In this document: positions 7,050 to 15,687 of the stretch, one piece after another
Layout: every line of letters starts with the position of its first letter
Position numbering within the stretch: position 1 is the first letter of the stretch
Assembly: GCA_050736615.1 (NCBI GenBank)
Contig: JBOHWL010000254.1
Span: forward strand, 1 to 36,263
DNA length: 36,263 bases
Direction: 5' to 3'
DNA from: JBOHWJ01 sp050736615
GTDB lineage: Bacteria; Desulfobacterota; Binatia; Binatales; Binataceae
Notes under the pieces: model-generated
Database searches by the model: none
Told to the model about the DNA's origin: nothing
Seen by the model: only the letters and a program-made list of their open reading frames with translations
Position numbers and translations under genes: made by a program

Positions 7050-8894
7050 ATGATGAAGTTTTTGCCTAAAGTTTCGCTTGGGCGCGAGGCTCGGCTCGGC
7101 GCGCTCGTAGCCGTGCTGCTGGCCGTCGGTGCGATCTGCGTTGATTTCGGCTGGCTGGCCCCTGGCATCGTGCTACTGGTGCTGGCGGCGCTCGCCGTTG
7201 CGGCCTACATCGTGTTCGTGGTCCGCCCGGCCCGCTTACCGCGTGACGCCGTGCTGGTTCTCAGAATCGCCGACGGTATCCGTGAAGACGCGCCCCGTTC
7301 CCCGTTCGAGCAATTGCGCAGCCGCGGCATGGTCACGCTGCTCAATTTGCGCAAGGCGCTCGAGGCGGCGGCGGCCGACCATTCCCTCAAAGCAGTCGTG
7401 ATCACCATCGCGGCCCCCGGCGTAGGCCTGGCAGTGGCACAAGAGCTCCATGATCTGCTGCGCAATCTGCGCAACGCGGGCAAGCGCGTAATCGCGGTCA
7501 TGGAAGGCGACGGCATCACCGTCCGCGATTATCTGATTGGGTGCGGCGCGAGTGAAATCGTCGTCAATCCTGATAGCGCCTTCATGATGCTAGGCGTCGC
7601 GGCCGGCGGCATCTTTTTGAAAAACGCGCTCGAGCGGATCAAAGTTCAGGCTCAGACCCTGCAATGGAAAGAATACAAAGGCGCGGCCGAAATGTTCACG
7701 CGGGCGGCGATGTCGCCGGAGTTGCGCGAGAGCCTCGACGCCATCGTCACCGATTGCAAAGCAGTGCTGGCGGAAAGCGTCGCCGCCGCGCGCGGGTTGG
7801 AGTTGGAGCGTGCACGCGAGCTGCTCGGCGGCGGGTTCTTGAGTGCGCGCGCCGCCTGCGAGGTCGGACTGTGTAACCGCACCGGCTATCTCGAGGATCT
7901 TCGCGCCGAACTCGCTCCCGACGGTAAGGAGAAGGTTTTTGTCGGTCTGAACCGCTATTTACGTCACGTCGATTACGAACGCGAGCCGAAACGAAGAGCG
8001 CGCCTTGCCTTAATCCACGGGCTTGGCCCGGTGATTTCCGGAGAACCGCCGATCGCGGGAGAATTCCTTAGCGGCGAGGCGGTGGCCGGTGAAATCCGGC
8101 GGGCGGCATCTGACAATGACGTGCGCGCGATTATCTTCCGGGTGAACTCGCCCGGCGGTTCAGCCTTCGCCTCCGATCTGGTTTGGCGGTCGGTGCGTGA
8201 GGCGCAAAAGCGCGGCAAGCCCGTGGTTGTCTCGATGGGCGATGTGGCGGGGTCTGGTGGCTACTACGTCGCGATGGCGGCCGACGCGATCGTGGCCGAG
8301 CCCGTCACGATCACCGGCTCGATCGGCGTGCTCTACACCAAGTTCAGTTTGCGCAGCCTGCTGTCTGAATTGGGCATTGGCCTCGATGCGGTCAAGTCCG
8401 ACGAGGTCAGCGACGCGCTTTCCATGTCGCGAGAAATGAATGAACGCGAATTGGCGCAGTTGAACCAAGTCGTCGGAGAGTTATACCACACCTTTACGGC
8501 AAAAGTGGCGGAAGGGCGCAAGCTTGGTCCCGAAGAGACTGAAGCGGCGGCCCGCGGGCGGGTCTGGAGCGGCATCGCGGCCAAGGCTCACGGTCTGATC
8601 GATGAACTCGGCGGATTAGGGCGGGCGGTCGAGATTGCTCGTGAAAAGGCCGGGCTCAAGCCAGATGAGCAACACGAACTCGTGCCTTATCCTTCACCGG
8701 GTCTGCTTAGCGCATTGAACCAAACTATCGGGCGTGGGCAAATGCTGCGGCTGGAGATCCCCTGGCCTGCACGGATAGCGGCGCGCGCGCTCGGCATTCG
8801 TCCCCAATGGGCGCCGCCGATCATCGAGCTGCTGCTGCGCGGCGGCATCTCGATGCTGTGTCCATTCTTCGACGCCTTGAGCGACGGGCCGTGA
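7050..8894 (+). CDS. sppA: Signal peptide peptidase SppA, 67K type
   Basis: A 614-residue membrane-bound serine protease that degrades cleaved signal peptides, built of two tandem peptidase S49 domains. Two N-terminal hydrophobic segments (about 13-55) anchor it. The Lys-Ser dyad is split as in the Escherichia coli enzyme: Lys210 in WKEYKGAAEMFTR of the N-terminal domain and Ser402 in AGSGGYYVAMAAD of the C-terminal domain. FRVNSPGGSAFASD and ITGSIGVLY are also family motifs. ATG 7050 is preferred because GGAG precedes it by about 5 nt. An in-frame ATG at 6999 would overlap the start of the divergent lipoprotein gene and adds 17 unlikely residues. It ends 4 bp before the stop of the convergent gene at 8899. 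Confidence 0.92.
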   Translation: MMKFLPKVSLGREARLGALVAVLLAVGAICVDFGWLAPGIVLLVLAALAVAAYIVFVVRPARLPRDAVLVLRIADGIREDAPRSPFEQLRSRGMVTLLNLRKALEAAAADHSLKAVVITIAAPGVGLAVAQELHDLLRNLRNAGKRVIAVMEGDGITVRDYLIGCGASEIVVNPDSAFMMLGVAAGGIFLKNALERIKVQAQTLQWKEYKGAAEMFTRAAMSPELRESLDAIVTDCKAVLAESVAAARGLELERARELLGGGFLSARAACEVGLCNRTGYLEDLRAELAPDGKEKVFVGLNRYLRHVDYEREPKRRARLALIHGLGPVISGEPPIAGEFLSGEAVAGEIRRAASDNDVRAIIFRVNSPGGSAFASDLVWRSVREAQKRGKPVVVSMGDVAGSGGYYVAMAADAIVAEPVTITGSIGVLYTKFSLRSLLSELGIGLDAVKSDEVSDALSMSREMNERELAQLNQVVGELYHTFTAKVAEGRKLGPEETEAAARGRVWSGIAAKAHGLIDELGGLGRAVEIAREKAGLKPDEQHELVPYPSPGLLSALNQTIGRGQMLRLEIPWPARIAARALGIRPQWAPPIIELLLRGGISMLCPFFDALSDGP

Positions 8895-8898
8895 CGCG

Positions 8899-9831
8899 TC
8901 ATTGTTGCAATTCCTCGCGAATCGAGTACATCTTCTGGCGCGCCTCAGAAATATACGCGTCGAGATTGTGGCGATGATTGGCGAAGATGCTGTCCGGTGA
9001 GCCGTCCAGTACAATTAACGGTTTCATCGCATCCGCCTTGCGCAGCGGATCGATGGTTTCGTTGAAGAGCGTGGTGAGTACCGGCTTGGTCTTCTGCGCC
9101 TGTGCATATTCACGTTGAACCGCCATCATCATGTAGTACATCACGTGCGCATAACCTTGCGCGTGGTAAAAGTAATCGTCATCGTTCCATGACCGGATTG
9201 GCCCACCGTCGGGCCTGCGCGTCATGTAGAGCATCGCGTGGCCATCGCCGAGCAGGTCGGTCCAGGCCTGAAATAGTCTGATTAACTCCACGTTGCGCTG
9301 GTTCAGTTCGCTTGAAGTGCGCGGATTCGCGCGCAGGCCGGCCACGTACAGACGCAAGTGACGCACGCCGTCCTCGTACTTGCTTTCAGCCGACGGCAAC
9401 ATCCAGCGCGTCGCGTCATTGCGGAAATCGGTATCGGCGATAACCAGGTTACGGTCGTATTCGTTGGAGGAGACCTTGGTCAGATGGTCTTTGAAAACGC
9501 GCATCGTCTCGCGCACGGCCATGATAATGCCCAACTGGCGATTGGCGTTGTTGTCGGCCATCACATGCGGTCCCCACAGAAAGAAATCGTTGGGACGCCA
9601 GCCGAAGCCGCTGTGCAGCTCATGGTCCATAATTGCCGCCAGCGTCGTGGCAAAAATCTCGCCGGGAACGAACGGTTTCCCGGGAGCGAATTGCTGATCG
9701 ATGCTGTAGTCGAGATGATTATGGTGGATTTGCCCGAAATGTAATCCCAGAATCGTGGTGACCAAGACAAGCACGACCAGCGCGCCAATCGCGGTCGCAA
9801 CGGCTTTGCGTGACATGCGTCGATTGTGCAT
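8899..9831 (-). CDS. DUF2333-like membrane-anchored protein, function unknown
   Basis: A 310-residue protein with one N-terminal membrane helix (about 10-30, VATAIGALVVLVLVTTILGL) and a large, probably periplasmic, domain. HSGFGWRPNDFFLWGP followed by DNNANRQLGIIMAVRETMRV resembles the conserved block of Pfam DUF2333 (a GW-PND segment followed by a DN-N-Q-G segment). That assignment rests on memory of the family. A second feature is FYHAQGYAHVMYYMMMAVQREY near residues 215-240, rich in aromatic and His residues. The start could be GTG 9834 or ATG 9831. It follows gspC on the minus strand with a gap of about 155 bp that contains no other gene. Confidence 0.62.
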   Translation of the reverse strand: MHNRRMSRKAVATAIGALVVLVLVTTILGLHFGQIHHNHLDYSIDQQFAPGKPFVPGEIFATTLAAIMDHELHSGFGWRPNDFFLWGPHVMADNNANRQLGIIMAVRETMRVFKDHLTKVSSNEYDRNLVIADTDFRNDATRWMLPSAESKYEDGVRHLRLYVAGLRANPRTSSELNQRNVELIRLFQAWTDLLGDGHAMLYMTRRPDGGPIRSWNDDDYFYHAQGYAHVMYYMMMAVQREYAQAQKTKPVLTTLFNETIDPLRKADAMKPLIVLDGSPDSIFANHRHNLDAYISEARQKMYSIREELQQ

Positions 9832-9990
9832 CACGCGCGAATATGGCGCAAAACTGCTCTCCGCGCGGACTCAGTCACTTATGACGTCCTAGATAGTGGA
9901 ACAGCCGTTGTGATTTTCAACGACTTACCATCAATCCGGCTTTATTGCTCGGCTGAGACCGGTACGGATCACGCCTTGCCGCATCCGGCA

Positions 9991-10887
9991 TCAGCGAATC
10001 GAATAGAAAATTTGCATCGGGCTGCCGTTGCGCATCACGTTGAGGGTGATCGAGCGCTGATCGCGCAAATCTTCGAGCAATTCCATCGCTTTGGCTGGAT
10101 CGGTCACGGATTGTCCGGAAACCGCCGTCAGCACATCGCCGTCCTGCAAACCGATCTGTTGAAAAATCGAACCGGGCTGAATTTCCGAGAGCCTGAAGCC
10201 GTCGCTGGCGCCGTTTTCCATATCGGGAACGGCACGGATTTGCGTGAATAGCTGCGCCATGTTGTGCATTTTGTTCTGCACCGTCGAACGGTCGATTATA
10301 TAGCGATTGGCGGCCAGCTTTTCGACGCCGTTGCGATGCTCAGCGCCGCTCTGGCGCAGGTAGGACGGAGCGAAACGACCGCGGTGCAAAAATCCTTGAG
10401 GGCCCTGGCCTTGCATATCATAACGAGGGAGCTCGACTGCGACCCGATGTCCATTATGGAGCACGACAATGCGATCGGCGTCCACTTCCACCAGCTTACC
10501 GACACCCTTGATGGTATCGCCCAGACGGTAAAGCGTCTGATTGCTGTTCTGGTCCTGAACTATCGCATAGGGACGCGACCGCGTCAGATGCGAAGTTCCC
10601 AATAACGTGATGGGCAATGGCTCGTCACCTGCCGCGGCTTTTTCGGGCGTTTGTGGCGGCGCGAGATTGAAAATGTCACGTTTGACGATAAGGTCGTAAT
10701 ACGCAACGCCATGCGCGAAGCCCGTGCGTGACCGTGACGAGGCCCCGCTCGTCGCCGGCGGGACCACATTGCTCGCCAGCCGCAAGGTAATTACGTCGCC
10801 GGCGGCACGCGCCGCGAACCATGCGATTGCGGCGATCAGCACCAGGTTGAGCGCCATCACGTAGCGCTCGGACAGGTTGAACTCCAT
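9991..10887 (-). CDS. gspC: GspC-like type II secretion inner-membrane protein with PDZ domain
   Basis: A 298-residue bitopic inner-membrane protein. In type II secretion GspC links the inner-membrane platform to the GspD secretin. The order of parts fits: a short cytoplasmic tail, one helix (about 10-30), a homology-region domain (about 65-165, with YDLIVKRDIFNL, LLGTSHL, YAIVQDQNSNQTLYRLGDTI and VLHNGHRVAVEL), a variable linker, and a C-terminal PDZ domain (about 225-298, with IQPGSIFQQIGLQDGDVLTAVSGQ). No gspD or other secretion gene follows; the next gene is the DUF2333-like protein. The ATG at 10887 is preceded only by AT-rich sequence without a clear Shine-Dalgarno. ORF length and topology agree with the family. 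Confidence 0.82.
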   Translation of the reverse strand: MEFNLSERYVMALNLVLIAAIAWFAARAAGDVITLRLASNVVPPATSGASSRSRTGFAHGVAYYDLIVKRDIFNLAPPQTPEKAAAGDEPLPITLLGTSHLTRSRPYAIVQDQNSNQTLYRLGDTIKGVGKLVEVDADRIVVLHNGHRVAVELPRYDMQGQGPQGFLHRGRFAPSYLRQSGAEHRNGVEKLAANRYIIDRSTVQNKMHNMAQLFTQIRAVPDMENGASDGFRLSEIQPGSIFQQIGLQDGDVLTAVSGQSVTDPAKAMELLEDLRDQRSITLNVMRNGSPMQIFYSIR

Positions 10888-10927
10888 TTAGATATATCCG
10901 ACGCAGCTCGCGGACTTGCCTGATCGC

Positions 10928-11011
10928 TTTTCAATTGCACGCACGTCACGGGCTCCGTTTGCTCGGTCCCTCTTTGATTGCTCTCTCACTCACGGGCTCG
11001 CAAGCGAGCCC
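10928..11011. repeat. Repeat-family fragment with a perfect 8-bp hairpin
   Basis: CGCACGTCACGGGCTCCGTT (near 10940) closely matches the repeat fragment at 18149-18170. It is followed at 10994-11011 by GGGCTCGC, AA, GCGAGCCC, an 8-bp perfect stem. With copy C just downstream it fills the space between gspC and gshA. The hairpin could slow transcription arriving from gshA, but no T-run follows on either strand. Confidence 0.4.
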
Positions 11012-11044
11012 TACGTCGTTTCGCCTGGCCTTGGCCTTCCGGGA

Positions 11045-11206
11045 GGGAAGCTCTGCATACGCGGCGATTCTGTCATTCTGAGCACTCCAGCGGAGCCGCT
11101 CTGTGCGACGAAGCGAGCAGACTCGTTTGCTCGCTCCGCCTATGGCTACGCTAATGGCAGACTTCGTTCAGAATGACAATAAAGTGGCTTGTGCAACGGT
11201 TCCCTA
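11045..11206. mobile_element. MITE-like inverted repeat element, copy C
   Basis: The left end reads GGGAAGCTCTGCATACG, then GTCATTCTGAGC at about 11072. The right end, read on the minus strand from 11204, is GGGAACCGTTGCACAAG, then GTCATTCTGAACGAAGTC. The interior on the minus strand carries GGCGGAGCGAGCAAACGAG, shared with other copies. The right flank is TA (11205-11206); the left flank is GA. The 365-bp gap between gspC and gshA holds this element, the fragment at 10928 and no gene. Confidence 0.62.
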
Positions 11207-11252
11207 GACTCGGCTTCGCTCGGGACGACAGATAGGACTCCTGCAGAATTCA

Positions 11253-12617
11253 TTAGAAGGGTGCCTCCGCCTCGTAGGAACAACCCTCGATCAGCCGTTG
11301 AACATCATAATTCCAGCGGCCCTTCCATCGTTCGATGGTCAGGTTTGCCTGGCTATAGCCGTGGGCGACCTGATCGAGCAGGCGCAGCAGATAAATGGTC
11401 TCGTCCTCGGACCTCTCGTTCAGGGCTTTTTGCCGCTCCAAGCCAGTCATCGCGACGTTGAGCACTTCGAGCGCAAGGTCCTTCAGCTTGATTCGGCCGG
11501 CGCGAGCGTCAAGGCCTAACTTATGCGCGGCGTCGGTCAGAGCCAGACGTTCTTCGTAGCTCCAGCGCTTGACCACGTCCCACACGGCGTTGAGGCAATC
11601 GTCTTCATACAGAATTCCCTTTAACAAAGCTGGCAACGCCAGCATCAGCACGGGCGGCTGGCTGTCGGCGGTGCGTACCTCGAGATATTTCTTCAAGCGT
11701 ACTTCGGTGAAGATCGTGGTCAGATGATTAGTCCAGTCTTCCTCGGTCGCGAGCATCCCCTTCCATCCGCGTGCCATGTATTGGCGGAAGTTGATTCCAG
11801 GCGGCCGCGTCAGATCGATGTATTGATGGTCACGAATCAGGAAATACATGGGGACATCGAGGGCGTATTCGGTATAATCCTCGAATCCGGCATCATCGCG
11901 AAAGACGAATGCGAGTGTCCCGCAGCGTTCACGATCGGTATCCGTCCAGATATGGCCGCGATAGCTTTGATAGCCGTTGAGGCCGCCATCCGACAACGGC
12001 GAATTGGCAAACATCGCATAAATCAACGGCACCAGCCCCATGCTGACGCGCAGCTTGCGCATGGCGTCGGCTTCGTCGCCATAATCCAGGTTGGATTGCA
12101 CGCCGGCCGTCTGCTTCATCATCCGCTGTCCCAGCGTGCCCTTGCGTGCCATGTAGGGATACATGATCTGGTAGCGCGTTTTGGGCAGCAACTCGATTTC
12201 ACTGATCTTGCTAATCGGCTGCATCCCCAATCCCAGGATGGCGGCGCCGACTGAATTACCGACCTGCAAAAGCTGTTCGACGTGGCGGCTGAATTCGCGA
12301 TGGGCGCAATGGATGGTCTCGCATTGCTCGCCCGACAATTCGATTTGCCCGCCAGGTTCTATCGTGATCGCGGCGCGAGGATCCTTGAGCGCGGTGACGC
12401 GGCCGCGCTCCTCATCGGGTTCGTAGCCGAAGCGCTCGACCAGTTGACGCAGGATTTCCTCGACTCCGCCCGGGCCGGAAAAGGGCAGGGCGCGGCCGTC
12501 GCGGGCCGAGACCGCGATTTTCTCGTATTCGGTTCCCACGCGCCACTGGGCGCGTGGCTTGGCCCCGCTTTCGAAGTAGCGAATCAGCTCTGCTTTGGAT
12601 TCAAGCGGTTCGTTCAT
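11253..12617 (-). CDS. gshA: Glutamate-cysteine ligase, plant/alphaproteobacterial type
   Basis: A 454-residue cytoplasmic enzyme that joins glutamate and cysteine with ATP, the first step of glutathione synthesis. It belongs to the GCS2 branch shared by plants and many Proteobacteria. Visible signatures are WRVGTEYEKI near the start, AITIEPGGQIELSG, TAGVQSNLDY with EADAMRKLRVSMGL, SYRGHIWTDTDRERCG, YALDVPMYFLIRD and LTTIFTEVRLKKYLEVR. The length matches this branch. ATG 12617 (MNEPLESK) is chosen because homology begins there; the frame stays open to 12728 but the extra residues look non-coding. It is divergent from glpK across 232 bp that contain no other gene. No glutathione synthetase is in the window. 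Confidence 0.9.
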   Translation of the reverse strand: MNEPLESKAELIRYFESGAKPRAQWRVGTEYEKIAVSARDGRALPFSGPGGVEEILRQLVERFGYEPDEERGRVTALKDPRAAITIEPGGQIELSGEQCETIHCAHREFSRHVEQLLQVGNSVGAAILGLGMQPISKISEIELLPKTRYQIMYPYMARKGTLGQRMMKQTAGVQSNLDYGDEADAMRKLRVSMGLVPLIYAMFANSPLSDGGLNGYQSYRGHIWTDTDRERCGTLAFVFRDDAGFEDYTEYALDVPMYFLIRDHQYIDLTRPPGINFRQYMARGWKGMLATEEDWTNHLTTIFTEVRLKKYLEVRTADSQPPVLMLALPALLKGILYEDDCLNAVWDVVKRWSYEERLALTDAAHKLGLDARAGRIKLKDLALEVLNVAMTGLERQKALNERSEDETIYLLRLLDQVAHGYSQANLTIERWKGRWNYDVQRLIEGCSYEAEAPF

Positions 12618-12849
12618 CGGCCTAATCCCATTACCTATTAGGACCTCGTCCCCCCAACCGCGCGCCCCATAATGGCTGCGATACCGGTTGGAGGCAAGCC
12701 ATCCACAGCCTTGAGCGGCCACAACCACGTAGCAAACCTATTATGCCTACGGCGGTCGGGCCGGTGTAAGCGCTGCCGGCCGGCTAGCTCCGGGTTATCC
12801 GGCTTGCTGGCGTCCGCACGACTGCCTAACTTGAACGCGGAGACGGAAG

Positions 12850-14331
12850 ATGCCCAATTATGTGCTTGCCATTGACCAGGGGACCACCGGCACAACCGTT
12901 ATGGTGTTGGACGGGCGCGGCCGGATTCGCGCACGCTCATATGGCGAAATCCGGCAATTCTATCCGCGCCCGGGGTGGGTCGAGCATGACGCGGAGGAGA
13001 TTTACCGCTCGGCCTTTGAGCTAAGCCGGAGGGCGTTGGCGCAGGCCCGATTGCAGGCGGGCGATCTTGCCGCCATCGGCATCACCAATCAGCGCGAGAC
13101 TTTCGTCGTATGGCAACGTAAAAACGGCCGCCCGGTCCATCGCGCGATCGTATGGCAATGTCGTCGCAGCGCGGAGATTTGTGCCAGGTTGCGCGAACGT
13201 GAGGACGAAATCACAGCCCGGACCGGCCTCATCGCCGATCCGTACTTCTCCGGCACCAAGCTCAAATGGCTGCTCGACAGCGACCGCGCGCTGCGCCGGC
13301 GCGCCATCAAAGGCGAGCTGTGCTTCGGCACGATCGAAACCTGGCTCATGTATCGGTTGTCGCGCGGAGCAACGTTTGTGAGCGATTTCACCAACGCATC
13401 GCGCACCATGCTGCTGAATCTTGCAAGCCTCTCCTGGGATCCGCGGATGCTCGAAATGCTGGAAGTGCCCGAGCGCATGTTACCCGCTGTCGTTTCTTCA
13501 CGCGGTCCGCTGGCCGAGGCCGCCGCCGGCACGATCGGTGACCGCGCCGTGCCTATTTGCGCCAGTATTGGTGATCAACAAGCGGCCTTATTCGGCCACG
13601 GCGTGACCCGTCCGGGCGAAGCGAAGGTCACTTACGGTACCGGCGCGTTTCTGCTGACGCCGCTGGGCAAAGAGGCGAAAAATTCGTCCGGCCGTCTGCT
13701 TCGCACCTCCGCGCTAGGAGCACAGGGCCAGCCGATCGTGGCGTTGGAGGGTTCGGTGTTTATCGCCGGGGCGGCGGTTCAATGGTTGCGCGATCAACTC
13801 GGTGTCGTGGCGGACGCGGCGGCGACGGCGGGCCTGGCCCGGCAAAGCCGCGAACGTACGCACCCGTATGTGGTGCCGGCTTTCGTTGGTCTGGGCGCAC
13901 CTTATTGGGACGCGAACGCGCGTGGCGCGATTGTCGGCATCACCCGCGGCACCAGCCGCGCTGACCTGGTGCGAGCGACGCTGGACAGTATCGCTTACCA
14001 GATTCGCGACGTGGTCGTGGCGATGGAGTCCGCAACGGGCCGCCGTATCCGCGAACTCCGGGTCGACGGTGGCGCCGCCGCCAATGATTACCTGATGCAG
14101 TTTCAGGCCGATATTTTAGGCCGCAGCGTCAGACGGCCGAAAATGGCGGAGATTACGGCGCTCGGCGCCGCCATGTTGGCGGGACTGGCCGCCGGGGTGT
14201 GGCGCTCAGGTGACGAGCTGAGGGATCTTCGCAAAACCGATCGCGTGTTTGAACCGCGGATGACCGCATTTGAACGTGCACAACTGGTCAGCGGATGGAA
14301 AGCGGCGGTCGCGCGCGTCCTGACCAAATGA
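12850..14331 (+). CDS. glpK: Glycerol kinase
   Basis: A 493-residue FGGY-family kinase that phosphorylates glycerol to sn-glycerol 3-phosphate in the cytoplasm. IDQGTTGTT opens the N-terminal nucleotide-binding domain. Glycerol contacts are conserved: Arg82 and Glu83 in NQRETFVVWQ, Tyr132 in DPYFSGTKLKW and Asp242 in SIGDQQAALFG. LRVDGGAAANDYLMQFQADI and ITALGAAMLAGLA belong to the C-terminal domain. The loop that binds the inhibitor fructose 1,6-bisphosphate in Escherichia coli (GGKGGTR) is short here (GTIGDRAVP), so that control is probably absent. GGAG lies about 10 nt before the ATG. No glpF or glpD adjoins. Other FGGY sugar kinases fit less well. Confidence 0.94.
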   Translation: MPNYVLAIDQGTTGTTVMVLDGRGRIRARSYGEIRQFYPRPGWVEHDAEEIYRSAFELSRRALAQARLQAGDLAAIGITNQRETFVVWQRKNGRPVHRAIVWQCRRSAEICARLREREDEITARTGLIADPYFSGTKLKWLLDSDRALRRRAIKGELCFGTIETWLMYRLSRGATFVSDFTNASRTMLLNLASLSWDPRMLEMLEVPERMLPAVVSSRGPLAEAAAGTIGDRAVPICASIGDQQAALFGHGVTRPGEAKVTYGTGAFLLTPLGKEAKNSSGRLLRTSALGAQGQPIVALEGSVFIAGAAVQWLRDQLGVVADAAATAGLARQSRERTHPYVVPAFVGLGAPYWDANARGAIVGITRGTSRADLVRATLDSIAYQIRDVVVAMESATGRRIRELRVDGGAAANDYLMQFQADILGRSVRRPKMAEITALGAAMLAGLAAGVWRSGDELRDLRKTDRVFEPRMTAFERAQLVSGWKAAVARVLTK

Positions 14332-14370
14332 CGGATGCGGCACAGGAGGGCGCGCGCATATGGATGCAGA

Positions 14371-14640
14371 CTAGCGCCGGGCGGGTTTGATCAACGTCAC
14401 GCGCAGGCCTTTCGAGGTCCAACCGACGTCGTAACCGACGGTATCGCCGACGTTGAGCAAGTCGATCCCCGGCATTTTGCCGCCAACCGGCGCTCCGACC
14501 ACCGCGACGAAGGGAAATTCAAAGGGAATTTCCCGACCTTGATTCGAACGCAACAAGCCACGGCCGCGCACGCGGTCGAGCCGCACCAGCCTGCCATTAT
14601 AGAAGTTGTCAGGAAAGTTTTCGTCGAATTGATCGTTCAC
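14371..14640 (-). CDS. Small OB-fold / cold-shock-like protein, function unknown
   Basis: An 89-residue protein with a beta-rich pattern: NGRLVRLDRVRGRGLLRS, then IPFEFPFVAVVG, LNVGDTVGYDVGWTSKGL and RVTLIKP. The spacing of G-L-D-G-G, the central phenylalanines and the GD-V-Y-DV strand resembles a cold-shock-domain OB fold. The canonical RNP1 sequence (KGFGFI) is not kept, so nucleic-acid binding is only a suggestion. It starts with GTG inside the stop codon of the glutaredoxin gene (GTGA, 4-bp overlap), so translation is probably coupled. It is the last gene of the minus-strand run purN - glycosyltransferase - glutaredoxin - this gene. Confidence 0.65.
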   Translation of the reverse strand: MNDQFDENFPDNFYNGRLVRLDRVRGRGLLRSNQGREIPFEFPFVAVVGAPVGGKMPGIDLLNVGDTVGYDVGWTSKGLRVTLIKPARR

Positions 14641-14909
14641 GCCCGTGAAGCCGGTTCCTTCAGCAGACTATCCAGCTTGCCTTGGGCGTCAAGCGCGCGC
14701 AGTTCATCGTAGCCGCCGATAAGATTGCCATCGATAAAGATTTCCGGCACCGTGCGGCGCCCACCGGCCATCGTCGTCATCTTCTCGCGCAAAGCCGGAT
14801 CATCCGTAACGTCGATTTCCTCAAAGGCGGCGCCCTTGCTTTTCAACAGCGCCTTGGCGCGCATGCAAAACGGACAATACGTAGTCGAATAAACCTGAAT
14901 CCTGCTCAC
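14637..14909 (-). CDS. grxC: Glutaredoxin, GrxC type
   Basis: A 90-residue thioredoxin-fold oxidoreductase that uses glutathione to reduce disulfides and mixed disulfides. The dithiol active site is TTYCPFC, Cys12 and Cys15. The glutathione-binding turn RRTVPEIFIDG contains the cis-proline (TVP), and GGYDELRALDAQGKLDSLL is the usual C-terminal helix. GTG 14909 is preferred because GAGGAA precedes it by about 7 nt and the protein then has normal family length. A GTG at 14969 in the same frame would add 20 residues. The following gene overlaps its stop codon. The upstream gene is a family 2 glycosyltransferase 63 bp away. Confidence 0.9.
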   Translation of the reverse strand: MSRIQVYSTTYCPFCMRAKALLKSKGAAFEEIDVTDDPALREKMTTMAGGRRTVPEIFIDGNLIGGYDELRALDAQGKLDSLLKEPASRA

Positions 14910-14972
14910 CGGGTATTCCTCGTCATTTATTTTCGCGCCGCGCTTCCTGATGCGCAAGTGACCAGCCACGCG

Positions 14973-15659
14973 CTATCGCGTATCGACGTAATGGCGCTTC
15001 AGCCAGACGGGGGAAACACCGGCCAGATATAGGGACTTGATCACCCACATGCGTGTTACGGTGCGGATCAGGCCATGCTTGCGCCAGCGCCGGGCGGAAC
15101 TGGTCACATTTGTGCGCAGGCAGGCGATCCGGCCTTCGCGTTTCAACCGGCGGGAAAATTCAAGGTCTTCGCACAATTCGATTTCAGGAAAGCCGCCGAG
15201 ACGCTCGAACACGGCGCGGCGTACGAAAATCGCCTGATCACCAGTCGCCACTCGGGTCAAACGCGAACGCAGACTAATCAGCGCACCCAGCATGCGGAAG
15301 GCGGCCGCGCGATCGTCAAGGATCAGATCAAACCGGCCACCGACCACGCTCGCGTCTCGCATCGCGTCCGCGATCGCAAGGGCGAAATCGGGTGGCACCA
15401 GCGTATCGGCGTGGACAAACACCAGTGCGTCGCCGCTGGCCAGCCGCGCGGCGGCGTTCATTTGAATTGCGCGTCCGCGCGGCGCCGCGACCACGCGATC
15501 ACATAATGGACGCGCCAGCGCAACACTTTCGTCGGTGCTGCCACCGTCTGCCACGATCACTTCAGCCTCGGGCGCGCCGGCGCGAATCGCACGCAATGTC
15601 GCAACCACCGTCTGCTGCTCGTTGAGCATCGGCACGATCACCGAAAGCTTGAGATCCAT
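14973..15659 (-). CDS. Family 2 glycosyltransferase, TIGR04283-like
   Basis: A 228-residue GT-A-fold glycosyltransferase. The N-terminus LSVIVPMLNEQ, the motif VADGGSTDES, GRAIQMNAAA, FVHADTLVPPDF (the metal-binding D-x-D region is reduced to HADT) and GGFPEIELCEDLEFSRRL match the small glycosyltransferases of the TIGR04283 group. GGRFDLILDD and the ATGDQAIFVRR block support this. Sugar donor and acceptor are unknown. The C-terminal region (about 185-228) is basic with a hydrophobic stretch, consistent with membrane association. The gene begins 28 bp after purN and is followed by glutaredoxin, all on the minus strand. Confidence 0.8.
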   Translation of the reverse strand: MDLKLSVIVPMLNEQQTVVATLRAIRAGAPEAEVIVADGGSTDESVALARPLCDRVVAAPRGRAIQMNAAARLASGDALVFVHADTLVPPDFALAIADAMRDASVVGGRFDLILDDRAAAFRMLGALISLRSRLTRVATGDQAIFVRRAVFERLGGFPEIELCEDLEFSRRLKREGRIACLRTNVTSSARRWRKHGLIRTVTRMWVIKSLYLAGVSPVWLKRHYVDTR

Positions 15660-15687
15660 AGAATGCCAAAGCGGCGCCGTCCGTTAA

